DNA of 64,000 nt from Saccharofermentans sp. (GTDB taxonomy: Bacteria > Bacillota > Clostridia > Saccharofermentanales > Saccharofermentanaceae), in NCBI GenBank assembly GCA_024403655.1, contig JAKSRK010000001.1, positions 1 to 64,000 on the forward strand, read 5' to 3'. The notes beneath the pieces were generated by a model. The model had not been told where the DNA came from and did no database searches. It saw only the letters and a list, made by a program, of their open reading frames with translations. Positions 18,246 through 27,107 of this stretch are shown here, one piece after another. The position numbers and the translations under genes are program-made. Numbering within the stretch: position 1 is the first letter of the stretch; each line of letters begins with the position of its first letter.

Positions 18246-19158
18246 ACTTCTCACAAGTAAATGGTTTATTGTTGTTATGGCGGTCCTGCTTATCCTGACC
18301 GCCATAATACTTGGTATGCTTCCGGGCTCGCCTTTAGGTAAGGTTTTAAAGCCCGTTGGCGCCATTGCTTCACCTGTCCAAAAGTCTATAAAGAATATTG
18401 GTAACAATGTTGCTGATTTTTGGGCTGCCATTAATGATGGTGTAGCGATAAGAGAAGAGAATGCTCAGCTTCGTGAAGAGATTGCACAGCTTGAATATGA
18501 GCTTACACAGAATGAAGAAGCAAGTATCAGGTATGAAGAGCTTCAGGATGCTTTCCATATCAGAGATACTTTCAGTAATTATGAGATTTACGGAGCTTCT
18601 GTTCTTTCTCGTGAGGCAGATGAATGGTTCTCAAGTATCAGAATTGGACTTGGTAATGTAGATGGAATTTATCTTGCAAGTGGCGATTCTTATGCTGTAG
18701 TTGATGTTCGAATGAACCTTATAGGCAGAGTTATTGATATTAACGAAGCTGATTCTGAGATATTACCATTGCTTCATGAAGGTTTTGTTGTCAGTGCCAA
18801 GGTTAATGCTGTTAACGGAGCCGGTATGATTGTAAGAGGAGACGCTTCTTTGAAGTTAGAAGGTCTTTGCCTTGTTACTGATATTGATGAGAATACTGTA
18901 CTTGTTCCCGGAACTGAGATTGTAACTTCAGGTGACGGCGGCCTTTTCCCACAGGGAATTCCCATAGGAGTTATTGAATCTGTTGATGATTCCAATCCTT
19001 TGATTATTACAGCTACGTTAAGACCTTATGCTGATGTAGCCGGTCTTAATGATGTATTCGTTATGGTTCCTTTCTCAGTAATTGAAGAGCAGCAGGCGAA
19101 TATTGATGCAGGACTTCCTCCTGTAGCAACATCTTCTTCTGACGAGGAGGAGGAGTAA
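18238..19158 (+). CDS. mreC: Rod shape-determining protein MreC
   Basis: A scaffold of the elongasome linking MreB to PBP2 outside the membrane. In the 306 residues there is one N-terminal membrane helix (about 8-28). A coiled coil follows (about 65-105, [19 protein letters not shown]). Two beta domains come next, with the MreC pattern [21 protein letters not shown] and [17 protein letters not shown]. The tail is acidic. The ATG lies 8 bases inside the preceding SEC-C gene with no strong ribosome site of its own. No mreB is in this window. mreD follows after 5 bases. Confidence 0.94.
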   Translation: MRKLLTSKWFIVVMAVLLILTAIILGMLPGSPLGKVLKPVGAIASPVQKSIKNIGNNVADFWAAINDGVAIREENAQLREEIAQLEYELTQNEEASIRYEELQDAFHIRDTFSNYEIYGASVLSREADEWFSSIRIGLGNVDGIYLASGDSYAVVDVRMNLIGRVIDINEADSEILPLLHEGFVVSAKVNAVNGAGMIVRGDASLKLEGLCLVTDIDENTVLVPGTEIVTSGDGGLFPQGIPIGVIESVDDSNPLIITATLRPYADVAGLNDVFVMVPFSVIEEQQANIDAGLPPVATSSSDEEEE

Positions 19159-19163
19159 ATTTA

Positions 19164-19781
19164 ATGAGAAGACCTGCACTCATCCGTATGATTATCGTAT
19201 ATGTTGTATATACTTTGCTGATATGCTGCTTTCAGGTTTCTTTCTCCCAGGTAATGACATTCAAAGGCCAGGTTGCAGACCTGATGCTTATTTATACTGT
19301 AGTTGTCTCATATTTTTATGGATTTTTGGACGGTGCTATAGTAGGAATATCTGTCGGTCTTCTGAGGGACTTTTTTGCGGCTCCGGCTGTAACTATAACC
19401 GGCGGTAAGATAGTTCCTTCAGTAGGAATTGGTATTCTTGTTATGTTCCTTGCAAGTGCGATTGCTTCTTCTTTTTTTACCAAACGTATGCGTCGTAATT
19501 CGCTCTTTTCGCTTGTGGCTGTTGCTGTAGTTACGCTTTTGTATAAGGTATCCGGTCATATTATTATTGGTATTTGGACCAGGGCTGTTATGCATAAAGG
19601 ATACAATTTGACTTTGGCACAGATAATATTTGAGTCGATTTTGCCTCAAATATTACTTAATATAGTTTGTGCTATTCCTGTTATACTTCTTTTACGTTAT
19701 TTGGGTCCTTACAGGAAGGGAATTAATCCCAGGTTTAATAGTGAGAGTGAATTGGAGAATAATCTGTGGTTAAAGATCTGA
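19164..19781 (+). CDS. mreD: Rod shape-determining protein MreD
   Basis: A polytopic membrane component of the elongasome. The 205 residues contain about five to six hydrophobic helices. The typical MreD opening is VVYTLLICCFQVSFSQ, and the conserved loop FKGQVADLMLIYTVVVSYFYG precedes DGAIVGISVGLLRDFF. The coding end overlaps the PBP2 gene by 16 bases. It sits between mreC and the PBP2 gene, the standard order. A GAGGAGG site lies within the end of mreC. Confidence 0.9.
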   Translation: MRRPALIRMIIVYVVYTLLICCFQVSFSQVMTFKGQVADLMLIYTVVVSYFYGFLDGAIVGISVGLLRDFFAAPAVTITGGKIVPSVGIGILVMFLASAIASSFFTKRMRRNSLFSLVAVAVVTLLYKVSGHIIIGIWTRAVMHKGYNLTLAQIIFESILPQILLNIVCAIPVILLLRYLGPYRKGINPRFNSESELENNLWLKI

Positions 19782-22096
19782 ATCCTTCATCTATACAGGA
19801 AAGAGAAAAGAACTCTTTTTGGGGTTCTTTGTTTAGATCTGTTACTGACAGATATTTTGTTCTGTCTGCTTTGTTTTGTTCTGTTGGTGCAGTTATCCTG
19901 TTTATGACTGCTTCTTTGCAGTTTTCCGGATATCAGAGAACGATTTCTTCGACTACTACAGGTGTTCAGAGAATGTATACAGTTTCTGCTCCCAGAGGTG
20001 ATATTGTTGACTGTAATGGTGTAACTCTTGCTACTTCTGAATCAGTTAATACTGTTTTGATTGCAAATGCCGGATTATTGGACGATGATCTTAACAGCAT
20101 GTGTCTGGAACTCAGTTATCTGTTTGATGAATATAACTGTATATCTGAGTCTGAACTCGATGATTATTTTTCCATTGATCCTTTTACATTCCATAAAGAT
20201 GAAGAAGCTATCAGACTTTGGCAGACTAACCATAATCTGTTTGACCTCGAAGATTATTCCGAGGGTATTATCGTAACTTTTACTGATAATTACGTTAAAA
20301 CTGACCCACAGGTCTTTTTCCTTTATATGCGTAATCTATTCGGAATCGATGAGTCATATACTGAAGAAGAAGCATATAGAATTTGCAGAATCAGGTATCA
20401 GATTTACAGAGATAACTGGTCGTTCCTGACCGGAACACCTGTAGAGATTGCTACTGATGTTCCTGATGAACTTGTAACTAAGATAATCGAGCAGAATTAT
20501 CACTATATGGGTCTTATTTGCACTCAGACATATAGAAGAGTCTATACTCCCATGGCTCAGCTTTCCTGTCATGTAGTTGGTTATGTAGGAAGAATTTCTC
20601 AAGAGTCACTGACAACACTTCAGCCATTTGGTTATAACAACGATGATCTCGTTGGGCAGTCCGGAGTTGAATCTCAGATGGAGAGGTATCTCCATGGTCA
20701 GAGCGGTATTTCTTCCTATGATATCTGGACCACAGACGGTACTGAAGGACAGTTCTTTCCGTCAACTTACGGTGTTCCCGCACAGGCTGGAGCAACTGTT
20801 AACTTAACTATTGATTCAGATCTTCAAAGTGTTGGTATTAATGCTTTAAAGGATTATATTGCAGCTGCTGAGCTTGCTAATCACGCCGACTTTAAGACTG
20901 CGAATGCTGGTGCCTTCGTTATGATGGATGTTAATTCCGGAGCTGTTTTGGCGATGGGTTCTTATCCTAATTTTGATCCTAATGACTTCGTTTTATCCAT
21001 GTACGGTGATCCACAGGCTCAGGAACAGCTTGAATACTATCTTGGAATTGGTGAATACGAAGATATTACTGCTGAAGATATGCCATTGTGGAACAGAGCC
21101 ATTATGTCTCAGTACGCTCCCGGCTCTACGTTTAAGATGTGTACAGCACTTGCCGCACTTGAAACAGGAGTTATCTCTCCGGCTTCTTCATGGTGGTCTT
21201 GTGATAGTCCGATCGATATTGGCGGATGGACATTCAGATGTCTTGAGTTCCCTGATGGAGGACACGGACCTTTGGATTTGAATACTGCTATGGCAACTTC
21301 ATGTAATATTTATTTCATGAGAATTGGTCGTGAAGCCGGTATTGATAATATTGACGAGATGGGTCAAAGACTTGGTCTTGGTGAGTATACCGGAATCGAT
21401 CTTCCAGGTGAGATCAGGGGAGTAAGAGCATCCAGAGAAACAAAACGACTTCTTCATGAGAATGAATATGACAGAACCTGGTTCCCGGCAGATACTGCTC
21501 AGTCTGCCATTGGACAGTTTGATAACTGTTTTACTATTTTGCAGCTTTGCAGATATACAGCAGGTATTGCAACAAATCAGCTGGTAACTCCTTATGTTGT
21601 TGATAACGTAGTAGCTTCAGACGGTACGATTCTTTATACAGGTCAGTCGAATCCCGTTCCTCTTGGAATTGATGAGGATTATCTTGATTCTGTCAGATTC
21701 GCTATGAGATGTGTAGTTACAGGTACCAGTATTATTCCTTTGGAAGATGCTACCGCCAGTGAGACTTTCTATGATTTCCCAATAAGCGTTGCTTGTAAGA
21801 CCGGTACTGCAGAGACAGGTTTCGAAGAGATTCGTAAAGAGTATTCAAACGGACTTTTTGTTTGTTATGCACCTGCTGAGGATCCTCAGGTAGCTATTGC
21901 GCTTGTTGTTGAGAGAGGTGAGTGGGGTTCTTCTACAGCTATCATTGCCCGTCAGCTTCTTGCGGCTTACTTTGGTATTCCGGAGGAGAACAGTAATGTA
22001 ATCGATTATTATCCTCAGACGGGAGATGTTATTGTTGTAGATGCTCTTCCTGCTGAGGACGTAGATTATAGTGATTATGTCTATGTTGAGGAATGA
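19766..22096 (+). CDS. mrdA: Penicillin-binding protein 2 (elongation transpeptidase)
   Basis: A class B PBP that crosslinks peptidoglycan during elongation with RodA and MreCD. It has 776 residues from a GTG start with GGAG 8 bases upstream, inside mreD. One membrane helix occupies about residues 32-52, followed by a pedestal/dimerization domain starting near RGDIVDCNGVTLA. The transpeptidase domain has the active-site tetrad STFK (S454), the SCN motif (S512) and KTG (K678). The acidic Tyr-rich tail of about 40 residues is not typical. A poly-T stretch, but no clear stem, follows the stop. Confidence 0.94.
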   Translation: MVKDLNPSSIQEREKNSFWGSLFRSVTDRYFVLSALFCSVGAVILFMTASLQFSGYQRTISSTTTGVQRMYTVSAPRGDIVDCNGVTLATSESVNTVLIANAGLLDDDLNSMCLELSYLFDEYNCISESELDDYFSIDPFTFHKDEEAIRLWQTNHNLFDLEDYSEGIIVTFTDNYVKTDPQVFFLYMRNLFGIDESYTEEEAYRICRIRYQIYRDNWSFLTGTPVEIATDVPDELVTKIIEQNYHYMGLICTQTYRRVYTPMAQLSCHVVGYVGRISQESLTTLQPFGYNNDDLVGQSGVESQMERYLHGQSGISSYDIWTTDGTEGQFFPSTYGVPAQAGATVNLTIDSDLQSVGINALKDYIAAAELANHADFKTANAGAFVMMDVNSGAVLAMGSYPNFDPNDFVLSMYGDPQAQEQLEYYLGIGEYEDITAEDMPLWNRAIMSQYAPGSTFKMCTALAALETGVISPASSWWSCDSPIDIGGWTFRCLEFPDGGHGPLDLNTAMATSCNIYFMRIGREAGIDNIDEMGQRLGLGEYTGIDLPGEIRGVRASRETKRLLHENEYDRTWFPADTAQSAIGQFDNCFTILQLCRYTAGIATNQLVTPYVVDNVVASDGTILYTGQSNPVPLGIDEDYLDSVRFAMRCVVTGTSIIPLEDATASETFYDFPISVACKTGTAETGFEEIRKEYSNGLFVCYAPAEDPQVAIALVVERGEWGSSTAIIARQLLAAYFGIPEENSNVIDYYPQTGDVIVVDALPAEDVDYSDYVYVEE

Positions 22097-22144
22097 TTAA
22101 CCATCACAGCAAAATTTTTTTTATTTATTTTTCACAATTCTTAA

Positions 22145-22173
22145 TTGCCTTTAATGTCAGTTTTTAATACAAT
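22145..22173 (+). promoter_or_regulatory. Promoter of the mgsA-like gene
   Basis: -35 TTGCCT (22145-22150), a 17-base spacer and -10 TACAAT (22168-22173). Transcription should start near 22180, which rules out the upstream in-frame ATG and supports the ATG at 22208. Confidence 0.7.
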
Positions 22174-22207
22174 GAAAATGTATTTTAAGCAGATAAGGAG
22201 CATTGTT

Positions 22208-22609
22208 ATGAAGATTGTACTTATGGCTGATAACAGAAAGATAGAGCTTTTGGTCAATTTCTGTATTGCATATAAGACTTTACTGCTTAAACATCAGCTT
22301 ATTTCCGTTTATAACACTGCAAAACATCTTAAGGCATCAGTTGATATTGATGTGTCAGGTCTTTCAGTAGACTATTCAAGTGGTGTAGAGCAGCTTGCTG
22401 CACGTGCACAGTTTAATGAGATTGACTGTGTTATCTATCTTCGCGATGGAAGAAGTGAGCAGTCTGAAGATGCTCATGAACTTCTTAATGTTTGTGACTA
22501 CAATAACATTCCTTATGCAACTAATCTTGCTACAGCCGAGACTTTAATTCTTGCTATCGACAGAGGTGATCTTGACTGGAGACTTTGGCTTAAGGAAAGT
22601 AAGGTTTAA
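22208..22609 (+). CDS. Methylglyoxal synthase-like protein, active site not conserved
   Basis: The 133 residues follow the MgsA fold from end to end, including NIPYATNLATAETLI (100-114), which matches NIPVATNVATA of E. coli MgsA. The functional motifs differ. The phosphate loop TGTTG is replaced by VYNTA (34-38). The GGDQQ segment with the catalytic Asp is replaced by SGVEQ (58-62), and the N-terminal AHD is replaced by MAD. Only the FWDP Asp seems kept (LRDG, D80). I therefore infer MGS fold without MGS activity; it may bind a phosphorylated ligand. AAGGAG lies 8 bases before the ATG. Its stop overlaps the next start (TAATG). Confidence 0.75.
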   Translation: MKIVLMADNRKIELLVNFCIAYKTLLLKHQLISVYNTAKHLKASVDIDVSGLSVDYSSGVEQLAARAQFNEIDCVIYLRDGRSEQSEDAHELLNVCDYNNIPYATNLATAETLILAIDRGDLDWRLWLKESKV

Positions 22610-23232
22610 TGTCAGTATCAGTCAAAACTTATCCATATGGGCCTTTGGGTGCAAATATGTATGCCGTATTTTCAGATACGGCATTTATTGTTATTGATCC
22701 CTGTGTAGAACCTTCAAGAATACAGACGGACCTTATTCCGGAAGCAGTATTTATTACTCATGGGCATTTCGACCATATTGCCTGTGTGGATATGTGGAAG
22801 AAGAAGTATCCTGATGTTCCTGTCTATATTCATGGAGAAGATATGGTTTGTCTTTCTTCTTCAAGAGATAATCTTTCTTACGATTTCGGATATCCTTTTA
22901 CAAGTTCTGTTGAAGCTTCAAATATGGATGAAGCAAAAGGGAAGAGCTTTTGTGACGGTAGTCTGCATTTCGACTATATTCATACTCCGGGACATAGTAA
23001 GGGAAGTTCCTGTATAGTTTTTACCAATTCTGAAGATAAGTTTATGTTTACTGGTGACATGCTTTTTGCTGGCTCAGTAGGAAGAACTGATTTTTACGGT
23101 TCAAATACAGATTCCATGAAGAATTCCATAAATACTCTGAAAGGCATAAGTGAAGAGTACCTTATTTATCCCGGTCACGGACCTTCAACTACACTTCAGA
23201 GAGAACTTGATTCCAATCCCTTCTTTTATTAA
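22609..23232 (+). CDS. MBL-fold hydrolase, glyoxalase II-like
   Basis: A 207-residue cytosolic metallo-beta-lactamase-fold hydrolase. The zinc motif is THGHFDH, followed by HTPGHSKGS, the Asp in FTGDMLF and the last His in YPGHGPST, in the order of the GloB-like thioesterase group. It lacks the glutathione-binding C-terminal domain of true glyoxalase II, so the natural thioester is unknown. The start shares a base with the stop of the MGS-like gene, implying coupled translation. The pair recalls methylglyoxal metabolism, but the partner lacks the MGS active site. Confidence 0.85.
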   Translation: MSVSVKTYPYGPLGANMYAVFSDTAFIVIDPCVEPSRIQTDLIPEAVFITHGHFDHIACVDMWKKKYPDVPVYIHGEDMVCLSSSRDNLSYDFGYPFTSSVEASNMDEAKGKSFCDGSLHFDYIHTPGHSKGSSCIVFTNSEDKFMFTGDMLFAGSVGRTDFYGSNTDSMKNSINTLKGISEEYLIYPGHGPSTTLQRELDSNPFFY

Positions 23233-23285
23233 TTCTGCTCTTGTGATATTCTCTATTAGTTAAAGAAATTGCGGAGGTAATTGGT

Positions 23286-24317
23286 ATGAGCGATCTCAAA
23301 GAGTCTCTGATTAATACCCGTGCGGAATTTGAGGAGAAGATCAAGAGTCTTACGAATTCCAAGGAAATAGAAGCACTTCGTGTAGAGTTTTTCGGTAAAA
23401 AAGGTAAACTTACCGGCGTACTTCGCGGTATGGGCCAGCTTTCTCCTGAAGAAAGACCCGCTGCAGGTAAGCTCGTTAATGAAGTAAGGGAAAAGATGGA
23501 GTCTATATTCGGCGAATATCAGACTAAGATTAATGAACTTGAGAACAGTCACAAGCTTAAGAAGGAAGTAATTGACGTTACTCTTCCTACATCTTACAGT
23601 GGTGCCGGTGCAAGACATCCTCTTAATATGGCTATCAACGAGATTTGTGACATCTTCCTTGGTCTCGGATATTCCATCGGTGAAGGTCCCGAAGTAGAGT
23701 ACGATAAGTATAATTTCGAGCTTTTAAGACTTCCTAAGGGACATCCTGCAAGAGATACTCAGGATACTTTCTATATAAGTGATATTATCCTTCTTCGTAC
23801 TCAGACTTCTCCCATGCAGATTAGAATTATGGAGAAGCAGAAGCCCCCGATTAAGGTTGTTTGCCCCGGTAAGGTATACAGACAGGATACTTTGGATAGT
23901 ACTCACTCTCCCGTATTCCATCAGATTGAGGGTCTTGTTGTTGATAAGGGAATCACTATGGGTGATCTCGTTGGTTCTTTGCAGCTTTTTGCAAAGAAGC
24001 TTTTTGGTGAAGATACAAAGATTAGACTTCGTCCTCACCATTTCCCCTTTACAGAGCCTTCTGTTGAAGTTGACCTTACTTGCTGGTCTTGCGGTGGTAA
24101 GGGCTGTCGTGTATGCAAGGGTGAAGGCTGGATCGAAGTATTGGGTGCCGGTATGGTTCATCCCGAAGTATTGGAGAACTGCGGTATCGATTCTGAAGAA
24201 TACAGCGGTTTTGCTTTCGGTATCGGTGTTGAGAGAACGGCTATGGGTCGTTACGGAATTGATGACATCAGACTTCTTTACGAGAATGATGTTCGTTTCC
24301 TTAAGCAGTTTAAGTAA
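23286..24317 (+). CDS. pheS: Phenylalanyl-tRNA synthetase alpha subunit
   Basis: The catalytic subunit of the alpha2beta2 enzyme charging tRNA-Phe. Its 343 residues include the N-terminal coiled coil (residues 1-85). The class II core has motif 2 in [24 protein letters not shown] and motif 3 in [18 protein letters not shown]. The phenylalanine-pocket region [17 protein letters not shown] is present. [12 protein letters not shown] forms an additional cysteine cluster seen in many bacterial PheS. GCGGAGG precedes the ATG. The 53-base gap upstream is too short for a T-box leader. Confidence 0.97.
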   Translation: MSDLKESLINTRAEFEEKIKSLTNSKEIEALRVEFFGKKGKLTGVLRGMGQLSPEERPAAGKLVNEVREKMESIFGEYQTKINELENSHKLKKEVIDVTLPTSYSGAGARHPLNMAINEICDIFLGLGYSIGEGPEVEYDKYNFELLRLPKGHPARDTQDTFYISDIILLRTQTSPMQIRIMEKQKPPIKVVCPGKVYRQDTLDSTHSPVFHQIEGLVVDKGITMGDLVGSLQLFAKKLFGEDTKIRLRPHHFPFTEPSVEVDLTCWSCGGKGCRVCKGEGWIEVLGAGMVHPEVLENCGIDSEEYSGFAFGIGVERTAMGRYGIDDIRLLYENDVRFLKQFK

Positions 24318-24332
24318 GGAGGAGACAATTAA

Positions 24333-26747
24333 ATGAAAGCTCCTATTGGTTGGTTAAAAGATTTTACTGATATAGATGTATCTCCCAAGGAACTTGCTGA
24401 TGCAATGACACTCTCCGGTTCCAAGGTTGAGGAGATTATTTCAACAGATATCACTGGTGTTTATGTAGGAAAGATTTTGGTTGTGGAAGATCATCCCGAT
24501 TCAGATCATCTCCATATTCTTAAGGTTGACTTCGGCAGAGACGAACTTGGCCACGAAGTACAGATTGTATGCGGTGCGCCTAATGTTGAAGTTGGTATGC
24601 TTTGTCCTATTGCTGCTGTCGGTGCTCATCTTCCTGAGATTGATATTAAGAAGGGCAAGATCAGAGGCGTAGAGAGCTTCGGTATGTGCTGTTCTGCTGA
24701 TGAACTTGGTTCTATCGGTGCAGGTAAGCCTGGTGCTGATGTTTATGGTCTTTGGGATTTAAGACTTCTTGATCCTGTTCCTGCTGTAGGTACAGACATC
24801 AGAGACCTTTTCAATCTCGATGATCTCGTAACAATCGATTATGAGATTACTTCCAACAGACCTGACTGTTTCTCTATCGAAGGATTGGGTAGAGAAGCTG
24901 CAGTTACTTTAGGTCATCCTTTTAAGCCCGTAAAGTCTGAGCTTAAGCAGGAGGGAAGCCTTGATACTGCTTCTGTTGCCAAGGTTGACATTGAAGCTCC
25001 TGATCTTTGCTATCGTTACTGTGCTAGAACAGTTGAGGATGTTGTTATCGGACCTTCTCCCGCATGGATGGCCGAAAGGCTTACTGCTGCAGGTATGCGT
25101 CCTATTAATAACATCGTTGATATTACAAATTACGTTTGTCTTGAGCTTGGTCAGCCCATGCACGCATTCGATCTTGATTACTTAAAGAATAATCACATCA
25201 TCGTAAGAACTGCTAAGGACGGCGAGTTAACAAAGACTTTAGATGGTAATGACCATACTCTTAATTCTTCTAATCTTGTTATTGCTGATGAGGAGAAGGT
25301 ATGTGCTATCGCCGGTGTTATGGGTGGTGAGAACTCTGAGGTTCTTGATTCTACTAAGACAATCCTTTTTGAGTCAGCTACATTTAACGGTGTATCTGTC
25401 AGAAAGACAGCTATTGCCAATGGTCTTCGTACTGAAGCTTCTTCACGCTATGAGAAGGGTCTTGATGCTGAGAATGCTCTTCGTGCTCTCGACAGAGCCT
25501 GTGAGCTTGTAGAAATCTTAGGCTGTGGTAAGGTAAGTAAGGGTCTTATTGATGTATATCCTACAAAGAAGGACGTTAAGAAGATTCCTTTCAGACCTGC
25601 TAAAATCAATGCTTTCATTGGAATTGATGCCAGCGAAGAGTTTATGCTTGATATCCTTAATCAGCTCGAGTGTAAGGTAGAAGACGGTATCATTACTCCT
25701 CCTACATTCCGTCCTGATCTTGAGTCAGAAGCTGATATTTCTGAGGAAATCGCAAGATTCTATGGCTACAATAATATTCCCGCTACTCTTCTTAATAGTT
25801 CTGCTACTACATTAGGCGGCAGAACACGTGAGCAGCAGCTTACAGAGAAGATTGTTGATACACTCGTATCATGTGGTTTCTTTGAAGCTATTACTTATTC
25901 CTTCGAGAGCCCTTCTGATATGGATCTCTTAAGAGTAGCTGAGGATTCTCCTCTTCGTAATCAGGTTAAGATTTCCAATCCTTTGGGTGACGACACTTCT
26001 GTTATGAGAACAACAATGCTTCCTTCAATGCTTAGAATTGCTGCTCGTAACTCAAACAGAGGCGTTCCTGCTGCTAAGGTATTTGAAGTAGCTTACGTAT
26101 ACATTCCTGACGAAGATCCTGCTAATCTTCCTGAAGAGCGCAAGACTTTGTGTGGTTTCTCTTACGATAATACTGCTTCTGACAGTAAGACAATCTTCTA
26201 TGATGTAAAGGGAATTATTGAAGAAGTAACAACAATTCTCGGAATTCGTTCCGTTTCCTTTGAGCCTCTTACAGATGATCCTTCTTTCCATCCCGGTAGA
26301 AGTGCAAAGCTTATTGTTAACGGTAAGTGCTGTGGTAAGTTCGGCGTTATCTATCCTGAAGCAGCTGAGAATTTTGATGCTCCTTCCAAGTCTGTATTCT
26401 TTGAGATTGAGTGTAAGGCTCTTACATCTGCAGCTAAAACTGAAAGAGTATATAAGCAGCTTCCCAAGTATCCCGGAATTGCACGTGATATCGCTGTTAT
26501 GGTTGATAAGTCCGTTCCTGTCGGAGAGATTATCAAGACCTGTAAGTCTGCAGGCGGCAAGCTTCTTAAGGAAGTTGAATTCTTCGATGTTTACGAGGAT
26601 TCAAAGCTTGGTGCAGATATGAAGTCTGTTGCTGTATCTCTTATGTACAGAGACGATAGTAAGACTTTGACTGAGGCTGATATTAAGGAATCTTACGACA
26701 AGATTCTCGAAAGGCTTGCAAAGAACTATAACGCTAAGTTGAGATAA
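24333..26747 (+). CDS. pheT: Phenylalanyl-tRNA synthetase beta subunit
   Basis: The large subunit that binds tRNA-Phe and edits mischarged tyrosine. Its 804 residues carry the N-terminal tRNA-binding domain (about 40-155; VVEDHPDSDHLHILKVDFG). The B3/4 editing domain contains VDITNYVCLELGQPMHAFD. The B5 domain follows, then a catalytic-like core with YSFESPSDMD. The C-terminal anticodon-binding FDX-ACB domain begins at about residue 710 (KQLPKYPGIARDIAVMVD). It follows pheS by 15 bases with a GGAGGAG ribosome site. Confidence 0.97.
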   Translation: MKAPIGWLKDFTDIDVSPKELADAMTLSGSKVEEIISTDITGVYVGKILVVEDHPDSDHLHILKVDFGRDELGHEVQIVCGAPNVEVGMLCPIAAVGAHLPEIDIKKGKIRGVESFGMCCSADELGSIGAGKPGADVYGLWDLRLLDPVPAVGTDIRDLFNLDDLVTIDYEITSNRPDCFSIEGLGREAAVTLGHPFKPVKSELKQEGSLDTASVAKVDIEAPDLCYRYCARTVEDVVIGPSPAWMAERLTAAGMRPINNIVDITNYVCLELGQPMHAFDLDYLKNNHIIVRTAKDGELTKTLDGNDHTLNSSNLVIADEEKVCAIAGVMGGENSEVLDSTKTILFESATFNGVSVRKTAIANGLRTEASSRYEKGLDAENALRALDRACELVEILGCGKVSKGLIDVYPTKKDVKKIPFRPAKINAFIGIDASEEFMLDILNQLECKVEDGIITPPTFRPDLESEADISEEIARFYGYNNIPATLLNSSATTLGGRTREQQLTEKIVDTLVSCGFFEAITYSFESPSDMDLLRVAEDSPLRNQVKISNPLGDDTSVMRTTMLPSMLRIAARNSNRGVPAAKVFEVAYVYIPDEDPANLPEERKTLCGFSYDNTASDSKTIFYDVKGIIEEVTTILGIRSVSFEPLTDDPSFHPGRSAKLIVNGKCCGKFGVIYPEAAENFDAPSKSVFFEIECKALTSAAKTERVYKQLPKYPGIARDIAVMVDKSVPVGEIIKTCKSAGGKLLKEVEFFDVYEDSKLGADMKSVAVSLMYRDDSKTLTEADIKESYDKILERLAKNYNAKLR

Positions 26748-26766
26748 GTCCTTTTATTAGGACTCG

Positions 26767-26815
26767 TTGTCGAAATTTGTCGGCAATTGTCGTCTTTTGA
26801 CGTAAGTAATATATT
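26767..26815 (+). promoter_or_regulatory. Pilin-cluster promoter with four phased TTGTCG repeats
   Basis: TTGTCG occurs at 26767, 26777 and 26787, and TTGACG at 26797, each exactly 10 bases (one helical turn) apart. The third copy forms a -35 with a 17-base spacer to -10 TATATT (26810-26815). The array covers one face of the helix and is a good candidate operator. The comEC promoter has the same arrangement. Confidence 0.65.
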
Positions 26816-26819
26816 AATG

Positions 26820-26853
26820 CCCCTTGTATCATGAATAAAACTGATACAGGGGG
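26820..26853 (+). promoter_or_regulatory. 5' leader hairpin covering the ribosome site
   Basis: CCCC plus TGTATCA (26820-26831, one bulged T) pairs with TGATACA plus GGGG (26842-26852) around a 10-base loop. The 3' arm is the G-rich ribosome site of the next gene. The hairpin starts at the predicted 5' end of the mRNA, so it may both stabilise the RNA and limit translation. Confidence 0.55.
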
Positions 26854-26861
26854 TATCTTTT

Positions 26862-27107
26862 ATGGGTTCAACATTAGAGACTGCAATTGTTATTACTGCA
26901 GTACTCTTTGTTTTAACAGCACTTGTTATTGTGCCTGCAAACTATTGCATTGACTGTAAGACTTCTTCCGATATTGCTTGTGAAGATATCAGTGACGGTG
27001 CTGACGGCATTTCTTCCGAACAGTTAAATACGCTTCTTACCGGATTGTCTGAGAACTACAGAATGATTTACGGAGGAATCAGTAATGAACTTAGTGAAGA
27101 AGAATAA
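26862..27107 (+). CDS. Small TadE-like/pseudopilin-like membrane protein
   Basis: The 81 residues open with GSTLETAIVITAVLFVLTAL, a Gly followed four residues later by Glu and then a hydrophobic helix. This is the layout of TadE-type pilin-like proteins. Two cysteines (CIDC) follow the helix, and the remaining 45 residues are acidic and hydrophilic. The protein probably faces the cell surface with one membrane helix. It overlaps the next gene by 23 bases and shares the phased-repeat promoter. The pilin-like assignment is by pattern only. Confidence 0.55.
   Translation: MGSTLETAIVITAVLFVLTALVIVPANYCIDCKTSSDIACEDISDGADGISSEQLNTLLTGLSENYRMIYGGISNELSEEE

Noticed and set aside
22145-22207. ATG at 22145 as start of the MGS-like gene
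   Set aside because: That ATG overlaps the -35 box. The ATG at 22208 has a good ribosome site and matches the family start.
22208-23232. A methylglyoxal synthase plus glyoxalase detoxification pair
   Set aside because: The first protein lacks the MGS active-site motifs, and the second lacks the glutathione-binding domain, so the pathway is not supported.
23233-23285. T-box leader before pheS
   Set aside because: The gap is only 53 bases with no specifier stem, T-box sequence or terminator.
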